From: Pseudomonadales bacterium
GTDB taxonomy: Bacteria; Pseudomonadota; Gammaproteobacteria; Pseudomonadales; UBA5518
Reading direction: 5' to 3'
Assembly: GCA_022072145.1 (NCBI GenBank)
Contig: JAJVIG010000062.1
Span: 1-38,525 of the forward strand
Length of the DNA stretch: 38,525 nucleotides
Under the pieces are notes generated by a model that was not told where the DNA came from, ran no database searches, and saw nothing but the letters and a program-made list of their open reading frames with translations. Position 1 is the stretch's first letter, and every line of letters begins with the position of its first letter. Below, one piece after another: positions 30,952 to 38,525 of the stretch. Position numbers and translations under genes: made by a program.

Positions 30952-32190
30952 ATGTTCACGTCGTTCAGTCGACCGCAGTGGGCGGTTGGCTTTGCTGTGG
31001 CTGTTACAGCGGTCTTATTCGCATTACCTTCTCGGGCCGAGCCGGCTCCGCCCTATGAAGCATTGATCGAGAGCCTCGATCGCATCCCCATCACGGTTGA
31101 AGCGGAGGCGTTGCTCGACGCTGCCAATGCGCGCGCGCAACAGGCGCGGGCTTTGCCCAATCCCTCTGTCTCCGTGGAAACCGAAAACGTTTACGGTCGC
31201 GGTCCCTTTTCCGGCTACGACGCTGCGGAATCAACATTCTCCATCAATCAGCCATTGGAGCTGTGGGGCCAGCGAGGCGCACGTATCGGTGCCGCACAGG
31301 CGGAAGCTAAGGTCGCGGCGCTGCGGCGTGATCAAACACAGTGGACGGTCGCTGGCAGTCTTGCGCTGATCTATTCCGAAGCGGAAGCGGCTTCCCTGCA
31401 ATATGAACTGGCTGTCGAGGCGCTGGAACTGACGGAAGCGGACGCGAACGCAGTCATGCTGCTGATCGAAGAAGGTCGGGAACCCTCACTGCGCGGCATC
31501 CAGGCGAACAGCGAAGTTGAATCTGCCCGTGCTGCAGTGGACGAAGCGCGGGCGAACCGCGATGCCGCATTTGCCAGACTGACTGCTGCCGCGATGCTGG
31601 TCCAGCCAGTGACCGCCATCGAACCCAGTCTATTGAACCGCTCCCCTGATGCCTCCTTTCAGGCCATGGGCAATCCTCTCACCGTTCAGATTGCCGAGGC
31701 AGAACTGGAGGCCGCGAGTAAATCGGTGAGTGTCGAGCGGTTGCGTGCGCGTCCTGCGGTAAGCGCGTCGCTTGGTGTGCGGAGGTTCCAGGAATACGAC
31801 ACGGAGGCATTCACCTTCGGCATCAATGTATCTCTCCCCTTGTTCGACAGAAACAAGGGCGCGATCAGTGCTGCCCGTGCAGAGGAACGTGCCGCAGCAG
31901 CCAGGTTGACCACGGCAAAGCTGCAAACCCAGGCGAATCGCAGTGCTGCCCAAGCCCGTCTTGATGCGTCCATTACCCGCATACGTGCTGCCGACAAAGG
32001 CGTTGCTTCGGCGGAGGAAGCCTACCAACTCGCGCGTGCGGGGTTCGACGCCGGGCGTATCTCGCAACTGGAGCTGCGCAGTATCCGATCGGCTCTGATC
32101 AGTGCACGTAATACGGCCGTCAATGCGCGGTTAGCGCGCGTCCGCGCGGAAGTTGAACTCGCAGGCCTTGATGGCCGCGCTCCATTCTGA
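30952..32190 (+). CDS. czcC: CzcC-like outer-membrane efflux protein
   Basis: This 412-residue TolC-family protein forms the outer-membrane channel of a heavy-metal RND efflux complex with CzcB and CzcA. A signal peptide is visible (residues about 1-29, ending SRA-EPAPP). The mature part has the long Ala/Glu/Arg-rich coiled-coil helices of the family in two related halves, with LPNPSVSVETENVYG near residue 65 and a matching ARPAVSASLGVRRF near residue 265. GGGAG in the preceding bases is a fair ribosome-binding site. czcB starts 10 bp after its stop. Confidence 0.9.
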   Translation: MFTSFSRPQWAVGFAVAVTAVLFALPSRAEPAPPYEALIESLDRIPITVEAEALLDAANARAQQARALPNPSVSVETENVYGRGPFSGYDAAESTFSINQPLELWGQRGARIGAAQAEAKVAALRRDQTQWTVAGSLALIYSEAEAASLQYELAVEALELTEADANAVMLLIEEGREPSLRGIQANSEVESARAAVDEARANRDAAFARLTAAAMLVQPVTAIEPSLLNRSPDASFQAMGNPLTVQIAEAELEAASKSVSVERLRARPAVSASLGVRRFQEYDTEAFTFGINVSLPLFDRNKGAISAARAEERAAAARLTTAKLQTQANRSAAQARLDASITRIRAADKGVASAEEAYQLARAGFDAGRISQLELRSIRSALISARNTAVNARLARVRAEVELAGLDGRAPF

Positions 32191-32200
32191 GGAAGCATTC

Positions 32201-33409
32201 ATGAACTCAACCAAAAACCGGCTCCTCATTGGAGCAGCTTTACTGATCGCCCTAGGGCTTGGCTTCGGCGTCGCCCAATTCGTGCCGCATGCGGAGCATG
32301 AAGCGCAGGCCGAGGATGGTGATCATGCCTTTCATGACGAGGGTCATGAAGAAGATGGAGGACACGATGACCACGACGAACACGAGGGAGAGTCGACAGA
32401 AGAAGGTGTCGTCGCACTGACGGAACAGCAGATCAAGGCGTCGGGCATCGGTATCGTCAACGTCAGCCGTGGCGGAGGGAATGAATATCGACTGTCAGGC
32501 CGCGTTGAACCGGCGGTTGACGCCAAGGCCATTGTCGCCGCGGTCACCAGCGGCCGGGTTGAACAGATTCTCGTTGCTACCGGTGCCTCAGTAGAGGTGG
32601 GCCAATCGCTGGCGATCATCGTCAGCGGCGAAGCCGCCACATTGCGTGCCAACGCCGATGCCGCGGTGGCAGAGGCGGAGGCAGCGCGACTTGTCTATCA
32701 ACGGGACCTGAATCTCGTTGCGCAAGGCATCGTCGCCCGCCAGGAGATGGAGGCATCCCGGGCACGGTCTCTTGCCGCCGACGCAGCGGCGAGGGCAGCG
32801 CAGGCGCAAGTCGCCGCCAGTGGATCACCTGATACCTCGGGGCGGCTCACCATCAACAGCCCGATTGCCGGCATCGTCAGCGCCGTGAATATCACCCCCG
32901 GTGGGGTTGTGGCGGCCGGCGGCGCTGTGGCGGAAATCGCAGACCCGGCCCGGGTGGAACTGGTGTTCAACGCGCCTCCGGCGCTGGCATCTGCAGTCAC
33001 CACGGAAACCCGCATCCAAGTGACGGGAACATCCCGCAACTTTGACGCTGTCGTGGTCGGCGTTGCCGCCAATGCCCGCGAACAAAGTGGTGCAACGGTT
33101 ATCCGAGCGCGATCAACTGCCGGCGATCTGCCGCCAGCCGGTTCACCGATAACGGCCATTGTCGTGACGGACACACAGGAAGCCGGACTCACCGTACCTG
33201 CCGATGCCGTGCAAACGGTGGAAGGGCAATCCGTCGTATTCGTGGTTGAGGACAGCGGCTTTCGCGCTACGCCGGTGCTTGTCGGTCGGCGTGCGGGTGG
33301 GTTCATTGAAATCCTCAATGGCCTGTCCGGTAATGAACGCATTGCTGGCACCAATGCCTTTCTGTTGAAAGCCGAACTCGCCAAGGGCGAGGCCGAGCAC
33401 GGTCACTGA
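32201..33409 (+). CDS. czcB: CzcB-like periplasmic adaptor (membrane fusion protein)
   Basis: This 402-residue adaptor links the CzcA pump to the CzcC channel. An N-terminal membrane anchor (LLIGAALLIALGLGFGVAQF) is followed by a striking His/Asp/Glu-rich stretch at about residues 27-65 (HAEHEAQAEDGDHAF, HDDHDEHEGE), a likely periplasmic metal-binding region. Then come the barrel-sandwich segments (VAAVTSGRVEQILVATGASVEVGQ), a coiled-coil hairpin, and the C-terminal membrane-proximal domain. The ATG at 32201 has GAGGAAG just upstream; an in-frame ATG at 32153 lies inside czcC and is rejected. The gap to czcA is 10 bp. Confidence 0.92.
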   Translation: MNSTKNRLLIGAALLIALGLGFGVAQFVPHAEHEAQAEDGDHAFHDEGHEEDGGHDDHDEHEGESTEEGVVALTEQQIKASGIGIVNVSRGGGNEYRLSGRVEPAVDAKAIVAAVTSGRVEQILVATGASVEVGQSLAIIVSGEAATLRANADAAVAEAEAARLVYQRDLNLVAQGIVARQEMEASRARSLAADAAARAAQAQVAASGSPDTSGRLTINSPIAGIVSAVNITPGGVVAAGGAVAEIADPARVELVFNAPPALASAVTTETRIQVTGTSRNFDAVVVGVAANAREQSGATVIRARSTAGDLPPAGSPITAIVVTDTQEAGLTVPADAVQTVEGQSVVFVVEDSGFRATPVLVGRRAGGFIEILNGLSGNERIAGTNAFLLKAELAKGEAEHGH

Positions 33410-33419
33410 GGCGAAGCCC

Positions 33420-36400
33420 ATGTTCAAAATGATTATTGAGAAATCAGTTCAGTTTCGCTGGGCTGTGGTGTTCGCCGCGACGCTCGTCATGGCCTACGGG
33501 TTGTTTCAGCTCAGCAGGCTTCCCATCGATGCCGTTCCGGACATTACCAATCGTCAGGTGCAGATCAACACCGTCGCACCTGCGCTAGCGCCCGCGCAAA
33601 TCGAGCGCCAAGTGACCTATCCGCTCGAAACCGCACTCGCCGGAATACCGGGGCTGACCCGCACGCGCTCCATATCGCGCAACGGGTTCTCACAGGTTAC
33701 CGCCATCTTCACCGACCAGACCGACATTTACTTCGCACGTCAGCAAGTCGGCGAGCGCATGCGTGAGGTGGAGGAAGATCTGCCGGAAGGGGTGACACCG
33801 ATGATGTCACCCGTCACGACGGGACTGGGCGAAGTCCTGATGTGGACGGTGGATTTCACACCATTCGATCCGGACAAAACGGTCTCTCCCGGTGAGCCAG
33901 GCTGGCAGGCGAACGAAATCTATCTGACGCCGGAAGGCGAGCGGCTCACGACGGCCGAAGAGCGCGCCACCTACCTCAGAACGGTCCAGGACTGGATCAT
34001 CGCGCCGCTGATGCGCTCAGCACCAGGGCTTGCCGGCGTCGATACGATCGGAGGTTACGTCAAGGAGTACGCGATCAGGCCCAACGCCGAGCAACTGGCG
34101 GCCTATGGGCTTGGGCTTGGCGATCTCGTGCTAGCACTTGAACGCTCCAACATTCAGGCAGGCGCAGGTTTCATTCAGCGTGCGGGTGAAGGTTTGATCG
34201 TCCGTGCCGATGCGCTCGCGCTAACCGTTGACGATCTGGCGCAGGCGCCGATCACCCGGCGCGACGGCCTCGTCATCCGCGTCGCCGATGTGGCGAGCGT
34301 AGGTTTGGGCCGCGCACCGCGCCTGGGCGCGGCGACGCGCAATGGTCACGAAGCGGTACTCGGCACAGCCTTGATGATCGCCGGCGGCAACAGCCGCACG
34401 GTCGCACAGGCAGCAGCGGAGCGCCTTGTCGAAGTCAACCGCTCGCTGCCGCCAGACATTGTCGCCGAGCCTGTACTGAACCGCAGCGAACTGGTCAATG
34501 CAACGATCAAGACGGTGGCGAAGAATCTGACCGAAGGCGCATTGCTGGTCATCGCCGTGCTGTTCTTGCTGCTGGGCAATCTACGTGCGGCCGCCATCAC
34601 CGCACTGATCATCCCATTGTCCTTTCTGTTCGCGGTCATCGGCATGAACCGCTTCGGGATCAGCGGCAACCTGATGAGTCTTGGCGCACTCGATTTCGGC
34701 ATTCTTATCGATGGTGCCGTGATCGTGATCGAAGCAACCTTGCTCATGCTCGGTCAGAGACGTGCCGAACTGGGTCGCGTCCTGTCGCCGGTCGAGCGGT
34801 TGAGCGTGGCCGCTCAGGCCGCACGCAAGATGGCAAGCCCGGCCGCATTCGGTCAGGTCATCATCCTGCTGGTATTTGCCCCCATCCTTACCCTGGAGGG
34901 CGTGGAAGGCAAGACCTTCCAGCCCATGGCGGCAACGCTCATGTTGGCGCTGGTCGGCGCATTCATTTTTTCGTTCACCTTCGTGCCGGCAATGGCCGCC
35001 CTGTTCGTGCGTGAGCCAAAGATGCAGGGTGGTGAGCATGGCTATTCGGATGATGGCGAGCACGAAACCCGCCTTATCCGCTTCGTGCGTGCCAAGGTTG
35101 AACCGGTCATTCGCCGAGTGGTGATGCGGCCGCGAGCGGTATTCGCCGGTGCTGTTCTCATGCTGGCGATCGGATTGACGGCTTTCGTTTCATTGGGACG
35201 AGAGTTCATGCCGACGCTCGATGAAGGCAACCTGGCCATGCAGGCGCTGCGGGTGCCTTCGACTTCCCTGGAGCAATCGCTGTCGATGCAGCTTGCCTTG
35301 GAGAGGGCTTTGGCGAATGAGCCGGAAGTCAAAACCATCTTCTCGCGCACGGGCACCGCCGAAGCGGCCATCGACCCGATGCCAACCAACATTTCGGACA
35401 GTGTCATCGTGCTCCATCCCCGCGCCGAGTGGCCGGATGGATCACTGGACAAGGAAGCACTGATCCAGCGCTTCGAATCGCTGGTGAGTGATCAGATCGG
35501 TAACGCATTCGAATTCAGTCAACCCATCGAACTGCGTTTCAACGAACTGATTTCAGGCGTGAGGACCGACCTGGCTGTCATGGTTTTTGGTGACGACTTC
35601 GACATCCTGCAAAGAACGGCGGATCAGATCGCGCTCAAGCTACGCGGCATCCCGGGGGCTGCCGACGTGCGTGTGGAGCAGGTCTCTGGACTGCCTACGC
35701 TCACGGTCCAGATCGATCACGCGGCCGCAGCCCAGTATGGATTGAGCGCCGCCGATGTCAGTGAGGCCGTGGCAACCGGCATCGGTGGAACATCCGCTGG
35801 CAAGATCTTCGAGGGCGACCGTCGCTTCGACGTCGTGATTCGGCTGGAAGAAGTCGCCCGAAATGATCCTGCGCAACTGGCGGCCCTGCCCATCGTTGCA
35901 GCTGATGGCACCGTGGTGCCTTTGTCATCGGTGGCGCGTATCGACGTACGCGAAGGGCCCAACCAGATCAGTCGCAACAATGGCAGTCGCCGCATCGTGG
36001 TGCAGTCCAATGTACGCGGTCGGGATCTGGGTGGGTTCGTGCAGGAGGCTCAGACCGCCGTGGCAGATGTGCCGCTTCCCGCAGGTGTCTATCTGACCTG
36101 GGGCGGCCAGTTCGAGAATCTGCAGCGTGCCGAGGCGCGCTTGATGATGGTGGTTCCGGTCGTGTTTCTGCTGATCGGAAGCCTGCTGTACATGGCGTTG
36201 GGCACCATCCGTGAAGCCGCGCTTGTCTTTGTCTGCGTGCCCTTGGCTTTGGTGGGTGGCGCATTGGCACTGCTGCTGCGTGGTATGCCGTTCTCCGTAT
36301 CGGCAGCCGTGGGCTTCATCGCGGTGTCGGGTGTGGCCACGCTCAATGGCTTGGTGCTGATGCAGGCGATTCGTGAGCGTCTGACGGCTGGTGACCTGCC

Positions 36401-36644
36401 TCTGGAGGCCGCTGCCGCTGGCGCGTCGAGCCGCCTTCGCGCCGTGCTGACGACGGCACTGGTGGCCATCGTCGGCTTCATCCCCATGGCGATAGCGACA
36501 GGGTCCGGGGCCGAAGTACAGAAGCCGCTCGCCACCGTCGTTATCGGGGGATTGATCACCGCCACCGTGTTGACCTTGATGGTGCTGCCCACCTTCGCTG
36601 CTCGTGCGGTGAAGCCGGAAGAAACGGGGAGAGGCAGAGCATGA
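33420..36644 (+). CDS. czcA: CzcA-like heavy-metal RND efflux pump
   Basis: This 1,074-residue inner-membrane proton antiporter exports divalent metal ions. The HME-RND signature in the fourth membrane helix reads DFGILIDGAVIVIE, with D425, D431 and E438 in the proton/metal relay. It matches the Zn/Co/Cd or Co/Ni type pumps, but the usual Asn after the Glu is Ala (EA, not EN). Two periplasmic loops and twelve membrane segments are in the expected order, from MIIEKSVQFRWAVV to VIGGLITATVLTLMVLPTF. Substrate choice cannot be fixed from sequence. The stop overlaps the start of the gtrA-like frame by four bases. Confidence 0.94.
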   Translation: MFKMIIEKSVQFRWAVVFAATLVMAYGLFQLSRLPIDAVPDITNRQVQINTVAPALAPAQIERQVTYPLETALAGIPGLTRTRSISRNGFSQVTAIFTDQTDIYFARQQVGERMREVEEDLPEGVTPMMSPVTTGLGEVLMWTVDFTPFDPDKTVSPGEPGWQANEIYLTPEGERLTTAEERATYLRTVQDWIIAPLMRSAPGLAGVDTIGGYVKEYAIRPNAEQLAAYGLGLGDLVLALERSNIQAGAGFIQRAGEGLIVRADALALTVDDLAQAPITRRDGLVIRVADVASVGLGRAPRLGAATRNGHEAVLGTALMIAGGNSRTVAQAAAERLVEVNRSLPPDIVAEPVLNRSELVNATIKTVAKNLTEGALLVIAVLFLLLGNLRAAAITALIIPLSFLFAVIGMNRFGISGNLMSLGALDFGILIDGAVIVIEATLLMLGQRRAELGRVLSPVERLSVAAQAARKMASPAAFGQVIILLVFAPILTLEGVEGKTFQPMAATLMLALVGAFIFSFTFVPAMAALFVREPKMQGGEHGYSDDGEHETRLIRFVRAKVEPVIRRVVMRPRAVFAGAVLMLAIGLTAFVSLGREFMPTLDEGNLAMQALRVPSTSLEQSLSMQLALERALANEPEVKTIFSRTGTAEAAIDPMPTNISDSVIVLHPRAEWPDGSLDKEALIQRFESLVSDQIGNAFEFSQPIELRFNELISGVRTDLAVMVFGDDFDILQRTADQIALKLRGIPGAADVRVEQVSGLPTLTVQIDHAAAAQYGLSAADVSEAVATGIGGTSAGKIFEGDRRFDVVIRLEEVARNDPAQLAALPIVAADGTVVPLSSVARIDVREGPNQISRNNGSRRIVVQSNVRGRDLGGFVQEAQTAVADVPLPAGVYLTWGGQFENLQRAEARLMMVVPVVFLLIGSLLYMALGTIREAALVFVCVPLALVGGALALLLRGMPFSVSAAVGFIAVSGVATLNGLVLMQAIRERLTAGDLPLEAAAAGASSRLRAVLTTALVAIVGFIPMAIATGSGAEVQKPLATVVIGGLITATVLTLMVLPTFAARAVKPEETGRGRA

Positions 36645-36943
36645 CAAGCAAACTACATCCGGTTTCTTATCCCGCTCAAACATCAAAATGTCGAGAAGGC
36701 TGGCAACGACTCTGGTCCAGATTTCCTCATTTTCTGGTGGCGGGCGGAATTTCCACAGCCGTGCATTGGAGCGCGATGTCGGGCCTGATGGCCTGGGATA
36801 TCCCCGCCTTATGGGCAAGTTCCGTGGGCGCTGCGGCCGGAGCGTTAACGAACTACTGGCTGCAGAAAGGCTATGTGTTTCGTTGCGTCAAGTCGCATGA
36901 ACGTGTCGTGCTCCTCTATTCGGCATCCGTGGTCGGTTCTTGA
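36641..36943 (+). pseudogene. GtrA-family membrane protein, cut off at its 3' end
   Basis: The 100-residue frame starts inside the czcA stop (ATGA) and carries the GtrA-like pattern [54 protein letters not shown]. GtrA proteins are about 130 residues with four membrane helices and help flip polyprenyl-linked sugars. Here the sequence stops in the third segment, exactly where MerR sequence begins. It probably belonged to the czc cluster's source and lost its end in the fusion. Confidence 0.75.
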
Positions 36944-37358
36944 CCTGACCATTGGCGTTTTCGCCAAGGCGGCCGGGGTCAATGTGGAGACCATCCGTTT
37001 CTATCAGCGCAAGGGCTTGTTGCTGGAGCCTGACAAGCCCTATGGCAGCATCCGCCGCTATGGCGAGGCGGATGTAACGCGGGTGCGCTTCGTGAAATCA
37101 GCCCAGCGGCTGGGCTTCAGCCTGGATGAGATCGCCGAGCTGCTGCGGCTGGAGGATGGCACCCATTGCGAGGAAGCCAGCAGTCTGGCCGAGCACAAGC
37201 TCAAGGACGTGCGCGAGAAAATGGCTGACCTGGCGCGCATGGAGGCCGTGCTGTCTGAGTTGGTGTGCGCCTGCCATGCGCGAAGGGGGAACGTTTCCTG
37301 CCCGCTGATCGCGTCACTACAGGGTGGAGCAAGCTTGGCAGGTTCGGCTATGCCTTAG
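36942..37358 (+). pseudogene. merR: Mercury-type MerR regulator, N-terminally truncated
   Basis: From [24 protein letters not shown] onward the sequence is that of the Tn21/Tn501 MerR, a Hg(II)-responsive activator of 144 residues. The three mercury-binding cysteines are kept in THCEEAS and in [14 protein letters not shown]. The first seven or so residues, the native start codon and the mer promoter/operator are gone, replaced by the gtrA-like DNA. In-frame ATGs at 36873 and 36897 could produce a version with a foreign N-terminus. No mer structural gene is present to control. The stop lies inside the right inverted repeat, as in intact mer transposons. Confidence 0.88.
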
Positions 37359-37391
37359 CGTGCTTTATTTTCCGTTTTCTGAGACGACCCC
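37354..37391 (-). repeat. Tn3-type terminal inverted repeat, right
   Basis: This is the reverse complement of the left 38-bp repeat with one difference; its outer end reads GGGGTCGTCTCAGAAAACGG on the minus strand. The merR stop codon (37356-37358) is inside it on the plus strand. The current ISL3 transposase stop (37365-37367) is inside it on the minus strand. Confidence 0.95.
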
Positions 37392-38525
37392 TAGATCGAC
37401 TCCGTAGTTGAGTTCCTCTGCGACGTCCGGCAGTCCGTAACCGATGGTTTTCTTGTAGAAAGGAGAGACCTTCGCAGTCGGTGCCTTCTTCTTGTGCTTC
37501 GTGGTGTAGAGCATTCGTGCCCGCATCACCTCGAAGGAGTAACCGCGCCCTTCACGGTTCTTGTCCTTGGCCAGTCGGTTGATGGACTCCGTGTAAGCGT
37601 TGGTGACGGGCATGTCCGTCTCGAAGTAGGTCATGGTCTCTTCGCGCCAGTTTCCCACTGCCCTGACCAGATCGCTCCAGACTTCCTTTTGGCCCTTCGG
37701 GATGGTGGCTATCCACTCGTCCAGGGCGGCTTCTGCCTGGAGCCGTGTGGTGGCGTCCCAGATGCCGTAGAAGCGCTCCTTGTGCTCGTAGGCGGCCAGC
37801 AGTTGCGGGAACGCGCCTGTCCAGGTCTCCATGATGAGGCGCTCCCGGTCTGAGACTTCGTGAGCGCGTTTCAGCAGGATTTTCCGGTCTCCCTTGAGAG
37901 TCCGGCTCTGGGACGGTTTCAGCTCCTTTCTGAGGCCCTTGCGCACTCTCTCTAGGGCATCGTTGGCCATGCGCACCACATGGAACTTATCGACCACGAT
38001 ACGGGCCTGGGGCAGCACAGCCTTGACCGCTGCCCGGTAGGGGTTCCACATGTCCATGCTGACGATCTCGACCTTCTGCCGGTCTTTCAGCTTCATCAGG
38101 TAGTTGGTCACCACGTCCTGGCGGCGGGTGGCCAGCAGGTCGAGCAGGGTTCGCTCCTCAATGTTGGTCAGAATGCAGCGGTAGCGCTTGTTCAGGTATA
38201 GCTCGTCAATGCCCAGGATGCGGGGCGTCTCGAAGCGGTGCCAGCGCCCCAGGAACTCGGCGCGGGCGTTGAAGATGTCGCGCACCGTCTTCTCGTCCAG
38301 GCCGGTCTGTGCCGCCACAAAGGTGTAGGGGTGGTTGAAGGATTCCTTCTCCACGTACTCATGCAGCCGCAGTGTCATACGGAATCCGTCCACCATCTCC
38401 GGTAGCTGGGGCCTGAATGTTGTCTTGCAGGCCCGGCAGGTGTATCGGCGGCGGACCACCCAGAGAGTGACCCGCTTGCCGTGGATGGGCAGATCACGAT
38501 AGGGAACGTCACGCTTGCCGAACCG
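37365..38525 (-). CDS. ISL3-family transposase, partial at right edge, 3' end replaced
   Basis: The minus-strand frame is open to the window edge, so the start lies outside. It shows the ISL3 layout: a zinc-finger region ending RRRYTCRACKTTFRPQLPE, then a helix-turn-helix-like ETGLDEKTV-type segment, then the DDE domain. That domain has ILGIDELYLNKRYRC, VSMDMWNPYRAAVKAVLPQARIVVDKFHVV and a late TNAYTESINRLAKDKNREGRGYSFEVMRAR. The Tn3-type insertion cut the last codons: the original end would be GVDLSTI and is now GVDL followed by GVVSENGK read from the inverted repeat. The change affects only the extreme C-terminus, so activity may remain. Confidence 0.88.
   Translation of the reverse strand, partial: RFGKRDVPYRDLPIHGKRVTLWVVRRRYTCRACKTTFRPQLPEMVDGFRMTLRLHEYVEKESFNHPYTFVAAQTGLDEKTVRDIFNARAEFLGRWHRFETPRILGIDELYLNKRYRCILTNIEERTLLDLLATRRQDVVTNYLMKLKDRQKVEIVSMDMWNPYRAAVKAVLPQARIVVDKFHVVRMANDALERVRKGLRKELKPSQSRTLKGDRKILLKRAHEVSDRERLIMETWTGAFPQLLAAYEHKERFYGIWDATTRLQAEAALDEWIATIPKGQKEVWSDLVRAVGNWREETMTYFETDMPVTNAYTESINRLAKDKNREGRGYSFEVMRARMLYTTKHKKKAPTAKVSPFYKKTIGYGLPDVAEELNYGVDLGVVSENGK
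37392..37396. repeat. Target site duplication TAGAT, right copy
   Basis: TAGAT follows the right inverted repeat and is identical to 28866-28870. It lies within codons of the ISL3 transposase (the VDL end). Confidence 0.93.

Larger units (their letters stand above)
28871..37391. mobile_element. Hybrid Tn3-family transposon carrying czc genes
   Basis: This 8,521-bp unit is bounded by 38-bp Tn21-type inverted repeats, 28871-28908 and 37354-37391, which differ at one position. The whole is flanked by TAGAT duplications. The end genes are those of a Tn21/Tn501 mercury transposon: the tnpA 3' part on the left, with its stop inside the repeat, and merR on the right, with its stop inside the repeat. 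The middle (about 30162-36943) is foreign: a relaxase tail, short repeats, a czcI-like gene, czcC, czcB, czcA and a gtrA-like fragment. No tnpR, res site or mer structural gene remains. Without full-length TnpA it cannot move alone. The clean flanks imply it either moved as this hybrid with help in trans, or was rearranged internally after insertion. Confidence 0.92.

Overview
The window is about 38.5 kb of bacterial chromosome from a high-GC Gram-negative organism, most likely a gammaproteobacterium. The evidence is the lpxH/ppiB block divergent from glnS-cysS (an order known from Pseudomonas-like genomes), FeoAB, an SNF2/SWIM pair, and lipid A and ornithine-lipid type acyltransferase genes. 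No rRNA, tRNA or CRISPR array was seen, so the genus is not resolved.

Positions 1-22260 look like ordinary host chromosome with very high GC, short gaps and many overlapping genes. They hold lpxH and a peptidyl-prolyl isomerase (minus), glnS-cysS (plus), feoAB behind a candidate Fur box (minus), mnmH and an HD-GYP phosphodiesterase (plus), and a small secreted protein (minus). A repeat-rich gap follows, then an OlsF-like double acyltransferase that overlaps a C-terminally truncated LpxH-like phosphohydrolase (minus). Next come carbamate kinase tail-to-tail with a cyclic 2,3-diphosphoglycerate synthetase-like GTPase, a 1,812-residue tandem-duplicated UvrA with a coupled small gene, a HIT hydrolase, and a small gene coupled to a free-methionine-(R)-sulfoxide reductase. 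Short palindromic repeats of one family occur at 137-160 and 10341-10411.

Positions 22321-28795 are accessory. A BrnT/BrnA toxin-antitoxin operon has a near-consensus promoter whose -10 lies in a perfect palindrome that reaches the first base of the start codon. It is followed by an SNF2 helicase and a SWIM zinc-finger partner. Beyond them is a decayed Rhs locus: a core fragment, a complete C-terminal tip with a candidate membrane immunity gene, and an IS66 accessory-gene remnant fused to the Rhs core.

Positions 28796-38525 are nested mobile DNA. An ISL3-type insertion sequence, whose transposase runs off the right edge, was hit at the very 3' end of its transposase gene by an 8,521-bp Tn3-family transposon (28871-37391). 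The transposon has 38-bp inverted repeats matching at 37 of 38 positions and a perfect 5-bp target duplication (TAGAT). Its two ends derive from a Tn21/Tn501-type mercury transposon: the 3' part of tnpA on the left and merR on the right. Its interior (about 30162-36943) has been replaced by a relaxase tail, short direct repeats, a czcI-like gene, czcCBA and a cut-off gtrA-like gene. The element therefore has the outer ends of a mercury transposon and a divalent-metal efflux cargo, and it lacks tnpR, the mer structural genes and the N-terminal half of its transposase. This hybrid element, the brn operator arrangement, the orphan Rhs tip pair and the truncated LpxH paralogue are the most notable things here.
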